The notes under the pieces were generated by a model. The model had not been told where the DNA came from. It searched no databases and worked only from the letters and a program-made list of their open reading frames with translations. Below, piece after piece: positions 42,486-50,714 of a stretch of 64,000 bases of DNA (position 1 is the stretch's first letter; each line of letters starts with the position of its first letter). Source of the DNA: Desulfoscipio gibsoniae DSM 7213 (GTDB lineage Bacteria > Bacillota > Desulfotomaculia > Desulfotomaculales > Desulfallaceae); assembly GCF_000233715.2 (NCBI RefSeq), contig NC_021184.1:1178001-1242000 (forward strand). Reading direction: 5' to 3'. A program made the position numbers and the translations under genes.

Positions 42486-43136
42486 CTATAATCCACGTAA
42501 TTGGTAATTGTTTAGCACATTCTCTGCATTGATATCTTTATTTTGAAAGCACATACTTTCAAATAGAGTTATATCACCAGAAGAGACATTTTGCCCGATA
42601 CGTGCCATTAAAACATTGGCTGGATGTTCTGTTATATCGGGATCGTCGGTGGGGATTTTTTGCATGTCTACACTGCCAAACAGGTTGCATAGCACCTTGC
42701 GGTAAGCAAAGGTATCTAGTTTTGTGTTGCCGGTATCCCAGTACCAGCTTATTTCCATAGTGATAACAATGAAATCTTCTAACACTGGATTGGTAAAACC
42801 TGCTTGTAAAATATTTTCGGCAATTTTTAAGCGACGCCAGTCCGGGCTAATCTCAATACCACCCAGTTCCAAAACTCGGGGGTGGTTAAACCAGCGGGAG
42901 CTTTCATCTGGTCGGTGGAAGGTGATGTAGCCTACTATTTCTTTTTTGTGTCTGGCAATATAAATCATGCCGTGCGGTGTTGTGGTAATCATAATCAGCG
43001 CTTCCTTTTGTTTTTTAGCAGGGCGAAAATTTGTAAGTTTACTATTCATGGTCAATCTATCCAGATATAATCCTGGGCAGGGACCTTCAATATATACAAC
43101 ACCCTTTGGTGTATGATAGACAATCTGTCGAATCAT
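42486..43136 (-). CDS. acuA: AcuA-like GNAT acetyltransferase, copy 1
   Basis: 216 residues. A GNAT core (MIYIARHKKEIVGYITFHRPD...LELGGIEISPDWRRLKIAENILQAGF) with the acetyl-CoA loop. Family knowledge: AcuA acetylates and inactivates acetyl-CoA synthetase AcsA. It is about 75-80% identical by eye to the next gene on the same strand, including the IEGPCPG N-terminus and TDDPDITEHPANVLMA segment. ATG with CAGGAGG. Control of acetate activation is plausible in a CODH/ACS organism; no acsA is in the window. Confidence 0.82.
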   Translation of the reverse strand: MIRQIVYHTPKGVVYIEGPCPGLYLDRLTMNSKLTNFRPAKKQKEALIMITTTPHGMIYIARHKKEIVGYITFHRPDESSRWFNHPRVLELGGIEISPDWRRLKIAENILQAGFTNPVLEDFIVITMEISWYWDTGNTKLDTFAYRKVLCNLFGSVDMQKIPTDDPDITEHPANVLMARIGQNVSSGDITLFESMCFQNKDINAENVLNNYQLRGL

Positions 43137-43388
43137 GCATAAACCTCCTGGACCATACCGCTAAATTCCTATGATAGGATAATAAGTATATTATATTGCC
43201 GCTTAGCTTATTTCTTAACTTTTCAAATATTATAAATGTTGTTTAAGATGTTGTAAAATTATTGTATGTACTAAAGTATTACGTCAAGACCTAATTAAAA
43301 TATAAAGCCACCTCCTGATTAACCAAGGGGTGGCTATAACTAATCTTGACACTGAGGCACTATACTGTATTCCAAGTGATAAAATAAG

Positions 43389-44015
43389 TTAAAGCAGGTT
43401 CACTGCGTTGCCAAATTTGTTTTGGAACCGCATGCTTTCAAATAGCATCAAGTCGCTGTGGGAGACATTCTGCCCGGTGCGGGCCATCAGTACATTGGCC
43501 GGATGCTCTGTTATGTCGGGATCGTCAGTGGGGGTTTTTTTCATACCCACACTGCCAAACAGGTTGCATAATACCTTTTGGTAGGCCCAAATATCCAGTT
43601 TTGTGTTGCGGGTGTCCCAATGCCAGCACATTTCCATGGTAATGATAATATAATCCTCCATCACAGGATTGGCAAAGCCTGCTTGCAAAATACTTTCGGC
43701 AATTTTTAAGCGGCGCCAGTCTGAACTTATTTCAATACCACCCAATTCTAAAACGCGGGGGTGCTTAATCCAGCGGGAGATTTCATCGGGTCGGTGGAAA
43801 GTGATGTAACCAACTATTTCTTTTTCATGCCTGGCTATATAAATCATACCATGGGGCATTTGGGTGATCCTGATCAGCGCCTCTTTTTGTTTATCAGGAG
43901 GACGAAAATTGGTTAATTTGTTATTCATGGTCAATTCAGCTAGGTAAGTACCCGGGCATGGACCTTCAATATATATAATTCCCCTGGGTGTTTCGTGGAT
44001 AACCTGTTGGATCAT
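43389..44015 (-). CDS. acuA: AcuA-like GNAT acetyltransferase, copy 2
   Basis: 208 residues, a tandem paralogue of copy 1 on the same strand, about 250 bp upstream of it. Same order: MIYIARHEKEIVGYITFHRPDE, LELGGIEISSDWRRLKIAES, TDDPDITEHPANVLMARTGQNV. The C-terminus is shorter and diverged. RBS AAGGAGG before the ATG. The two upstream regions are also similar, so the duplication included the RBS. Each could target a different acyl-CoA synthetase; this is not shown. Confidence 0.82.
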   Translation of the reverse strand: MIQQVIHETPRGIIYIEGPCPGTYLAELTMNNKLTNFRPPDKQKEALIRITQMPHGMIYIARHEKEIVGYITFHRPDEISRWIKHPRVLELGGIEISSDWRRLKIAESILQAGFANPVMEDYIIITMEMCWHWDTRNTKLDIWAYQKVLCNLFGSVGMKKTPTDDPDITEHPANVLMARTGQNVSHSDLMLFESMRFQNKFGNAVNLL

Positions 44016-44164
44016 GCAAAAACCTCCTTGACCACACTGGAATATACCGCTCAGCCTTAGTTTTTAACATGAACATATTATAAATGCTGTTTAAGTACGT
44101 TTGCAATACATGGAAATTAAGTGCCTATATTAAAAATTTTCTGTTTATGTGCCATTACTCTGGA

Positions 44165-44542
44165 TTATACCCAGTATTCATAAAAGCGCAGTTGCAGCTC
44201 TTTTAGGCTGATTTTGCGGGTGGATATCTTATTTAATATCGTAGCGGCGGTATCCAGGGCATATACGCTAACCCCGATACTCCGGGGATCTACATCATCC
44301 AACTCGATCTCATGTCCGCCCAATCCGGCCGAGCGTATTTTGCCCCATAAGCTGGGCAGTATCACCCCAATGTATGGACGGTCAACGGGAACAATAATCA
44401 CCTCGTATACTTTTTTGCGCACACCGTCGAACTCAAACTCCATTTTCATCACCGGGTCAACCTTAGATTCATAGTTATCCCAATCAATGATGTCTTCGTA
44501 TATTAAAAGGCCGATACCGAAATGTCTTACCATACCAGTCAT
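44165..44542 (-). CDS. Unknown protein, 125 residues
   Basis: ATG with GAAAGGCGG upstream. Sequence: RHFGIGLLIYEDIIDWDNYES, then EFEFDGVRKKVYEVIIVPVDRPYIGVILPSLWGKI, then a C-terminal helix ISLKELQLRFYEYWV. No cysteines, no membrane helix and no recognised domain. Same strand as the acuA pair, 150 bp upstream of copy 2, so cotranscription is possible. Confidence 0.6.
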   Translation of the reverse strand: MTGMVRHFGIGLLIYEDIIDWDNYESKVDPVMKMEFEFDGVRKKVYEVIIVPVDRPYIGVILPSLWGKIRSAGLGGHEIELDDVDPRSIGVSVYALDTAATILNKISTRKISLKELQLRFYEYWV

Positions 44543-45136
44543 TATAAATCCGCCTTTCTAAAATATATTGGTTATTAATTGCTAATGTTCCGCTGGTCGC
44601 CTGCCTTAAATTTTTAATATTTTACCCTTTCCTTCAAGGTGATGTGACATCTTTAGTATAACAATATCATTGCTTTGTAACACCGGTTTGGCTGTATCCT
44701 CCGGTGAAAGCAGATTGTTTTTAAAAAATAAAGGCTTTAGATGCTAACATTGTCACTTTCAAAAGGGAGTGATTTCTGTGTAGAGGTACTAATGTGTAAA
44801 ATTAAAAATTGGTGTCATTATTCAATTATATCAAGGCCGGGACAACTGGGGAAGTAATTAATGAAAAATCTGCTAAAAATCTAAGTGCTTATGTAAAACG
44901 ACGTGTCGGTAATGTAGATAGTTGATTTGAATATGTCATTTTTAATAAGCGCTGTTCTTTAGGATTGTCTTTACAGCTTGCTTATATTTTGTGTAAGTTG
45001 TGGTAAAGTTAAATCTGTAAAAAGGTAATTTGAAAATTAGTATACACGCCCATGCTAAGGATAGGAAGAGTACAAGAGCTTAAACTTTTTAAAAGCCACA
45101 GTGAAATCATATAATTATTTTAGAAAGGTAGTTATT
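44543..45136. other. 594-bp intergenic region
   Basis: Mostly AT-rich. A 37-codon frame at 44812-44925 (GTG start, containing YIKAGTTGEVINEKSAKNL) looks somewhat protein-like but has no RBS; it may be a gene remnant. No strong hairpin or promoter pair was identified. Confidence 0.4.
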
Positions 45137-45598
45137 ATGATGCCGTTAAATGAAGACCTGTTCCTGGATACATTTAACCAGCAATGGTGCTGGCGGGTGG
45201 TACGGATGGTGCACGTGGGAAAATGCGGTGACATGTTGGATTTTCCGGCGGTACTGGCCGGTATAGTGGCCGGCCGGGCCGGCGACGGTAATTTTTCCAA
45301 AATAACCAGGGAGAGTAAAGTGCCCTGGGGCAGTTACCTGTATATGCAGTCGGTGATCAAATCGTCCCAGGGCAAGCCTGCTTATACCCGCCTGTTTATT
45401 GACATTACAGACGATATGCTTTACGATGCACAGCCGGGTCGGGCACTGATTATAAATAATCGGGAGGTGGCGGCCTTTTTCCCGGCGAGTGAACAGATGG
45501 CAGATGATTTTTTGCGCCTCAATGGAACCGTGGACTTAATACGACAATTATGCGACCAAGTGGGCAAAGACCAATCGGCAGTTGGTATTTTGTCGTAG
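45137..45598 (+). CDS. Unknown protein, 153 residues
   Basis: The ATG at 45137 has GAAAGGTAG upstream; an earlier ATG at 45101 in the same frame has no RBS. Segments include MLDFPAVLAGIVAGRAGDGNFSKITRESKVPWGSYLYMQSVIKSSQGKPAYTRLFIDI and a C-terminal helix. Composition is that of a soluble globular protein. No family recognised. It stands alone before the MFS gene. Confidence 0.65.
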   Translation: MMPLNEDLFLDTFNQQWCWRVVRMVHVGKCGDMLDFPAVLAGIVAGRAGDGNFSKITRESKVPWGSYLYMQSVIKSSQGKPAYTRLFIDITDDMLYDAQPGRALIINNREVAAFFPASEQMADDFLRLNGTVDLIRQLCDQVGKDQSAVGILS

Positions 45599-45767
45599 AA
45601 ACCGGGAATTAAATACTAAGTCCCAAATAAATAGATCAAAAACATTTGCGCAAATGAAGCTTTGGGGACAAGTCTTCGGGCTTATCTCGGGGGACTTGCT
45701 TGAGAGTGCGAAATGTAAGATGTATAATGGTAAAGTGTAATCAAAATACAACGGGGGGTACTCATTA

Positions 45768-47027
45768 ATGGCCCGGCTGTCAAACGACTACAGCTTTAAT
45801 GTGCAAACAACGGCGCCCGGCCAGCGTTTTTTACCGGGTACAGCGGGGTTCAGAAGGGCCTCGCTGGCGCTTTTTATCGCTTCATTTCTTACCTTTGCCA
45901 ATTTATATCTTACCCAACCCCTGCTGCCGCTGCTGGTGGACGAGTTCGGAGTTTCCCCCGCAGCATCCAGCCTGACGATATCACTGGCCATATTCTCCCT
46001 TGGCGTGGCCATGCTTTTCTGGGGAACCATATCCGATGCCGTGGGGCGCCGCCCGGTGATGTTTTGGACAATGGCCCTGGCAGCTGTGCCGGTATTGCTG
46101 GCACCTTTTATTTCATCATTTAACCAGCTATTGTTGATACGTATTGCCCAAGGATTTCTTCTGGCCGGACTGCCTTCGGTGGCAATGGCTTACTTGGGTG
46201 AAGAGTTTGACAGCCGGGCGCTGGGGTTGGCGGTGGGATTGTATATCAGTGGTAATTCCGTCGGCGGCATGGGCGGTCGTGTGATTAGCGGTATCATGGC
46301 CGAGTCCTACTCCTGGAGGGTTTCTTTTATGGTGATGGGCATTATAGGTGTGGTGGGAGTGATACTGTTTTACTATTTATTGCCCCCGTCCACTCACTTT
46401 AAACCCCGCTCCGCGGGTCTGCGCACCGCGGTAGTGGCCATGTGGTCACATATAAAAAATGTCACCTTGCTAAAAGGGTACGGAATTGCCTTTTTTAGCA
46501 TGTTTTGCTTTGTAGGTATTTTTAACTATATAACCTTTCGCCTGAGCGCGGCCCCTTATAATCTTTCGCCCGCCGCTGTGGGCTGGCTGTTTATGACGTA
46601 CCTTGCAGGCACGGTAAGTTCCACTTTATCGGGTCGTTTTATTGATGTGGCGGGCAGCCGGCTGGCCGTGGTTCTGGGGGCACTGATTGCGCTGTGCGGG
46701 GTGGTGGTGCTGCTTTTACCCTCACTGTGGATAATCGTCATTGGTCTTTTAACCTTTTGTTTTGGTTTCTTTGCCGTTCATGCTGCGGCCAGCGCCTGGG
46801 TAAATAAACAAGCCAGGCAGTCTAAGGCCAGCGCAATGGGTCTGTATCTGGTGTGCTATTACGTAGGGGGCAGCTTTGGCAGCACCGGGCTGGGCTTTTT
46901 GTGGCACTACTGGAGCTGGCCGGGTGTTACTGCCGGCCTTGTGATTGCGCTGGTGATAGTGCTTCTGCTGGGTCTGTCTCTACAGGCAGCTCGTGAGCAG
47001 GTGAGTAAGATTTATTCCCGAATATAA
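45768..47027 (+). CDS. MFS transporter (YnfM-like, 12 membrane helices)
   Basis: 419 residues. The first helix begins near residue 30. The motif A loop between TM2 and TM3 reads WGTISDAVGRRPVMF. A second half repeats the pattern (SGRFIDVAGSRLAVVLG). It resembles the YnfM/arabinose-efflux branch of the major facilitator family. Substrate cannot be told. ATG preceded by ACGGGGGG. It is likely monocistronic, with the YkgJ gene 41 bp downstream possibly cotranscribed. Confidence 0.88.
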   Translation: MARLSNDYSFNVQTTAPGQRFLPGTAGFRRASLALFIASFLTFANLYLTQPLLPLLVDEFGVSPAASSLTISLAIFSLGVAMLFWGTISDAVGRRPVMFWTMALAAVPVLLAPFISSFNQLLLIRIAQGFLLAGLPSVAMAYLGEEFDSRALGLAVGLYISGNSVGGMGGRVISGIMAESYSWRVSFMVMGIIGVVGVILFYYLLPPSTHFKPRSAGLRTAVVAMWSHIKNVTLLKGYGIAFFSMFCFVGIFNYITFRLSAAPYNLSPAAVGWLFMTYLAGTVSSTLSGRFIDVAGSRLAVVLGALIALCGVVVLLLPSLWIIVIGLLTFCFGFFAVHAAASAWVNKQARQSKASAMGLYLVCYYVGGSFGSTGLGFLWHYWSWPGVTAGLVIALVIVLLLGLSLQAAREQVSKIYSRI

Positions 47028-47068
47028 TTTTGATAATCATTTACCACTATATATTGTGAGGTGATATT

Positions 47069-47851
47069 ATGCTTAATCAATCGTCAAAAACCGACCGGCA
47101 ACTGCCACAGGGTAGGCATACTGAGTTTGCCGGGGATGCCAAGTTTCGATTTTTGTGCCATGAAAAATTGGCATGCTTTAACCGGTGCTGCCGGGATATC
47201 AATATATTTCTTTCGCCCTATGATGTTCTGCGTATGAGCAGAAAGCTGGGGTTGAGTACCGGAGAATTTTTGCAGCGTTATACCACCAGACTTCAGCCCG
47301 GTCGGCTTAGGTTCCCCTTGGTGATTATCAAAATGCGGGAAGACGCCGACTTGGTATGTCCCTTTGTCACAGAACGGGGCTGCTCGGTTTACGATGAAAG
47401 GCCCTGGTCCTGTCGTATGGCTCCGGTAGAAATACGAGGTGAAAACAAGTACGGGTTTGCCTTTGATAGTGACCACTGCCATGGCTTGCTGGAGGACAGG
47501 GAGTGGACAGTGGATGAGTGGATGCAAAACCAGGGTAATGATAATTACGGTGAACTGGAGCAGGAATTTGATAAAATCCCCCAGAACCTAAGTTTTACCG
47601 GGATGCCTGCCCTGGATGAACATATACGGGAAATGTTTTACATGACCTGCTATGATCTGGATATGTTCCGCCGTTATGTATTTGAAAGTAGTTTTCTAAG
47701 CACCTTCGGGGTGGACGGGAAGACGGCGCAAAGGATCAAAGATAATGACCTGGCGCTGCTGCAGTTCGGCTTTCGCTGGCTGGCCCGAGATTTTGATTTG
47801 CGCAAGTCAATGCAAATAAGGGACGAAGTGGTACCGGGTGTTGAAAGTTGA
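47069..47851 (+). CDS. YkgJ-family cysteine-cluster protein with repeat-derived C-terminus
   Basis: 260 residues. The metal-binding CFNRCCRDINIFLSPYDVLRM motif near residue 35, with CPF...GCSVYDERPWSCRMAP, is typical of the YkgJ (zinc/iron chelating) family; function unresolved. The last codons, VVPGVES, are read from a family 1 repeat that spans the stop codon. ATG with GAGGTGA upstream. Confidence 0.82.
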   Translation: MLNQSSKTDRQLPQGRHTEFAGDAKFRFLCHEKLACFNRCCRDINIFLSPYDVLRMSRKLGLSTGEFLQRYTTRLQPGRLRFPLVIIKMREDADLVCPFVTERGCSVYDERPWSCRMAPVEIRGENKYGFAFDSDHCHGLLEDREWTVDEWMQNQGNDNYGELEQEFDKIPQNLSFTGMPALDEHIREMFYMTCYDLDMFRRYVFESSFLSTFGVDGKTAQRIKDNDLALLQFGFRWLARDFDLRKSMQIRDEVVPGVES

Positions 47852-47856
47852 AAGTT
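47829..47856 (+). repeat. Dispersed repeat family 1 copy at the ykgJ-like 3' end
   Basis: GTGGTACCGGGTGTTG followed by AAAGTTGAAAG. The host stop codon lies inside. Confidence 0.75.
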
Positions 47857-48055
47857 AAATGATTTAGTTTGGCACCAATAATGGACATTTTTTTAATATG
47901 AAGATCGGGGGTGTCAACATAAAACATATTGATGAAAATAACCCCATAAAAGGGTATCAATTAAACTTGTTACCCTGTATTGGTAAATGGTATTTATAGT
48001 ATGATATAATAACCACACTTAATAAAATGGTAGTTGTGTTTTAGGGGAGTGATTT

Positions 48056-48388
48056 GTGGTGATGGTGCATAATGATATGGTTGAGGTTAGAGGTTTTTCT
48101 TTTCTTAAAGAGATATTTGACCAGCGTGGCTGGCCTTTTCCCGTGCAGGTGCCCCTGGATGGTGAATGTACTGCCGAAGAGCTGGCCCGGCGCATGGACT
48201 TGCCCCGGGAGAAAATAGAGGGAGTTTTTATTAACGGTCTAGCCGGACCGCTGGATCGCACAGTACACCCCGGTGACCGGGTGGCCTTTGTACCGCCGGG
48301 TACCCCCGGCCCGTACAGGGTCATACTTGGCTTGGTGAAAACATCCAAGGAACAAAATAACTCAGTGCCCGGGGATGCAGGTAATTAG
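48056..48388 (+). CDS. MoaD/ThiS-like ubiquitin-fold protein lacking a terminal Gly-Gly
   Basis: 110 residues, start GTG with GGGGAGTG. VRGFSFLKEIFDQRGWPFPVQVPLDGECTAEELARRMDLPREKIEGVFINGLAGPLDRTVHPGDRVAFVPP is the beta-grasp MoaD/ThiS pattern. The C-terminus runs on to ...VPGDAGN instead of the GG needed for thiocarboxylation, so it may not be a sulfur carrier, or needs processing. Close to moeA, which supports a molybdenum or tungsten cofactor context. Confidence 0.75.
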   Translation: MVMVHNDMVEVRGFSFLKEIFDQRGWPFPVQVPLDGECTAEELARRMDLPREKIEGVFINGLAGPLDRTVHPGDRVAFVPPGTPGPYRVILGLVKTSKEQNNSVPGDAGN

Positions 48389-48725
48389 CTCTGGCTTTTA
48401 TTGAGCCGGAAATTCCACGGCTTGGAGTAGCTTTTACGGTTAGGCGGGCTTTATAAACCAGTTTGGCTATGTGTCTGTTCGGTGTAGCAAGACTAAGTCC
48501 TGTGGTGTTAATTTAACGCCAGCAGGATTTTTTTATCGGTTAAGTTAATTAAATCTGTTGCACAATATAGTCATAAAGGGTATCTTTATAATGACAATAT
48601 GTTTATTAAAGCAGGACGAAATGGTTGGAAATGTTGCCTAAGTATGAGTTGTCACCTCGAGGTGGTCTTAAATTTAGCAACAAGCAAGTGGCAGATGCCA
48701 TGCAAGTTTGAAAGGAGAGGTAGAA
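48389..48725. other. 337-bp intergenic region with terminator
   Basis: Contains the terminator at 48498-48534 and a palindrome CACCTCGAGGTGG near 48653. The RBS GAAAGGAGAGG of the next small gene is at the right end. No other gene seen. Confidence 0.5.
48498..48534 (+). terminator. Rho-independent terminator after the MoaD-like gene
   Basis: TCCTG...GG.GTT pairs with AAC.CC...CAGGA (outer arms 48498-48502/48523-48527), followed by seven T. Confidence 0.8.
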
Positions 48726-48908
48726 ATGACTAAAAATAATGAAGAAATTAAAATTGCCGTACAAAACGCGGCCAAGGACGGCAGACTGAGCTGCACCGCA
48801 GCCAGAAAGCTTGCCGCTGATCTGGGTGTCGCGCCCCGGGAAATAGGCAAAATGGCGGATGAACTTAAAATTAAGCTTTTTGGCTGTGAGTTGGGCTGCT
48901 TCGACTAA
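48726..48908 (+). CDS. Small helical protein, 60 residues, unknown
   Basis: ATG at 48726 with GAAAGGAGAGG. Sequence MTKNNEEIKIAVQNAAKDGRLSCTAARKLAADLGVAPREIGKMADELKIKLFGCELGCFD. ARKLAADLGVAPREIGKMADEL looks like a helix-turn-helix. The C-terminal CELGC pair could bind metal. It lies 120 bp before moeA. A small regulator in the molybdenum locus is possible but not demonstrated. Confidence 0.65.
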   Translation: MTKNNEEIKIAVQNAAKDGRLSCTAARKLAADLGVAPREIGKMADELKIKLFGCELGCFD

Positions 48909-49031
48909 AAGATAGCGCAGTAGTTATACGGCTTGTTACTTAACATAACCGGGTTGCCGGTCGGGTGCCTGGAGAGCCGTCTATGGGACTACTATCTAGG
49001 TCTAGGATGATAAGCGTTTGGAGGTATTTTT

Positions 49032-50267
49032 ATGGGTGAACTGTTTCAGGCCCGGACGGTGCGGGAGGCCCGGGAACTGTTGGGAGGGCATATCAAGACT
49101 ACCTGCCCGGTGGAGCAAGTACAACTGCTCAAGGCATTGGGCCGCCGGCTGGCACAAGACTTGGTGGCTGTGGATGCGGTTCCAGGCTTTGACCGCTCTA
49201 CCATGGATGGCTTTGCTGTGCGGGCCCGGGATACCTTCGGGGCCACGGAAAGCCTTCCCTCCTACCTTGACGTAACCGGTGAAGTGCTTATGGGGCGGGA
49301 TGCCGGAACCGCAGGCGTAGTCGGGGTTGGACAGGCCTGGCGTATACCCACCGGGGGTATGCTGCCGCCCGGAGCGGACGCGGTGGTGATGCTGGAATAT
49401 ACCGAAGAGCTCGATGACATGACCATCGGGGTGACCAGGCCGGTGGCGCCGGGGGATTATATAGTGCGCACCGGTGAAGATATCGCCCCTGGGGCCGGGG
49501 TGCTGCCCCGGGGGCACATACTTAGGCCCCAGGATCTGGGGCTGTTGGCGGCGGTTGGTGTGGACGATGTGCCGGTGTTCATGCCGGCACGGGTGGGTAT
49601 AATATCCACCGGCGACGAATTGGTGGAGACCCGGGAGCAGCCCGGGCCAGGCCAGGTGCGGGACATTAATTCCTACGCATTGTATGGGCAGGCGGCCGCC
49701 GCCGGTGCCCAGCCTTGCATTTACGGTATTATTAGGGATGATTTTAAATTGCTTTTGGACAGGCTCCGGCAAGCGCTGGCTGAATGTGATCTGGTGCTGC
49801 TATCGGGCGGCAGCTCGGTGGGCGCAAGGGACGTGGCGGCCCGGGTGCTGGATACCCTGGGCTCACCGGGGGTGCTGTTTCACGGCATTTCCATCAAGCC
49901 CGGTAAGCCTACGGTGGGAGCTGTGGTGGACGGCAAGCCGGTATTCGGATTGCCCGGCCACCCGGTATCCGCAATGGTGGTGTTTGACCTGCTGGTAACA
50001 CCTCTTTTAAAGTATGGCTTTTACCTGCGGGATCAACTGGAATTTCCCGTACGTGCCCGGCTGACCCGCAATATGCGTTCAGCCGCCGGGCGGGAGGACT
50101 ATCTGCGGGTCCGTTTGTATCAGGAAAACGGCGAGGTCATCGCTGACCCCGTGCTGGGTAAATCAGGCCTGATCAGCACAATGGTGCAGGCAGATGGTCT
50201 GGCCCGCATACCTGCTGAAAAAGAAGGCATCGAAGCCGGTGAAAATATCGAAGTCAAGCTGTTTTAA
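49032..50267 (+). CDS. moeA: MoeA, molybdopterin molybdotransferase
   Basis: 411 residues. MoeA motifs: RSTMDGFAVRA near the N-terminus, PTGGMLPPGADAVVMLEYTE, STGDELVE, SGGSSVGARD, HGISIKPGKPT, GLPGHPVSAMVVFD. The C-terminal domain IV is present. The enzyme inserts molybdate into adenylylated molybdopterin. ATG with TTTGGAGG. A second MoeA-type gene follows at 50715; paired MoeA proteins may separate Mo and W insertion or different target enzymes. Confidence 0.95.
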   Translation: MGELFQARTVREARELLGGHIKTTCPVEQVQLLKALGRRLAQDLVAVDAVPGFDRSTMDGFAVRARDTFGATESLPSYLDVTGEVLMGRDAGTAGVVGVGQAWRIPTGGMLPPGADAVVMLEYTEELDDMTIGVTRPVAPGDYIVRTGEDIAPGAGVLPRGHILRPQDLGLLAAVGVDDVPVFMPARVGIISTGDELVETREQPGPGQVRDINSYALYGQAAAAGAQPCIYGIIRDDFKLLLDRLRQALAECDLVLLSGGSSVGARDVAARVLDTLGSPGVLFHGISIKPGKPTVGAVVDGKPVFGLPGHPVSAMVVFDLLVTPLLKYGFYLRDQLEFPVRARLTRNMRSAAGREDYLRVRLYQENGEVIADPVLGKSGLISTMVQADGLARIPAEKEGIEAGENIEVKLF

Positions 50268-50268
50268 T

Positions 50269-50298
50269 GGGGTCAGGCTTAAACTTTCTTAAACTAAC
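50269..50298 (-). repeat. Dispersed repeat family 2, copy B
   Basis: The reverse complement matches 24693-24722 over 30 bp with one change (GCCTGACCCC against GTCTGACCCC). Confidence 0.8.
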
Positions 50299-50573
50299 CA
50301 TAGTAGTTGTATATATAAATAAGGCAATAAGGCGCAGACAATAAGGCTCCTTTAACGAAGGGCTATCAGTTTTAAGCTTTAGCCTATGTTTAAGGTTCCA
50401 GCGGGGCTTTGGATTTAGCTATGCTTTTAAATTTAAATTCATACGAAGCATGAACAAGGCACATCGAACAATAGCTCCGATAATATAGTGCAAACAGTGA
50501 GTGAGGTACCACCGGATTTGTGTATAGATAAATGTATTGTCTGGTTGGATTTGACTGTTACACCTAAACGGAT

Positions 50574-50597
50574 CCAGTGTTGAAAAGTTGAAAGTTA
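50574..50597 (+). repeat. Dispersed repeat family 1, partial copy
   Basis: CCAGTGTTGAAAAGTTGAAAG; lacks the ACTTTGG end of the other copies. Confidence 0.6.
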
Positions 50598-50714
50598 TTT
50601 GCGAAAGATGCAATTGCATTTGTTGTTTGCAAATTGTTTGCAAATTACACATGGTTTGTAGGCTATTCTATCGAAAAAAACCAATGCATTATTTTGGGCG
50701 AACGGAGTGAAACA

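Larger units (their letters stand above)
50268..50714. other. 447-bp intergenic region with two repeat elements
   Basis: Holds the reverse family 2 copy directly after the moeA stop and a family 1 fragment at 50574-50597. A short direct repeat TTTGCAAATTG/TTTGCAAATTA lies near 50625-50647. The RBS GGAGTGA precedes the next ATG. No molybdenum-cofactor riboswitch pattern was recognised. Confidence 0.5.

Noticed and set aside
44812-44925. 37-codon frame with protein-like sequence
   Set aside because: No RBS or promoter, and no recognisable family; kept only as a remark on the intergenic region.
50634-50714. Extended N-terminus of the MoeA fusion protein
   Set aside because: The 27 extra codons have no RBS and no MoeA similarity; the ATG at 50715 has GGAGTGA upstream.
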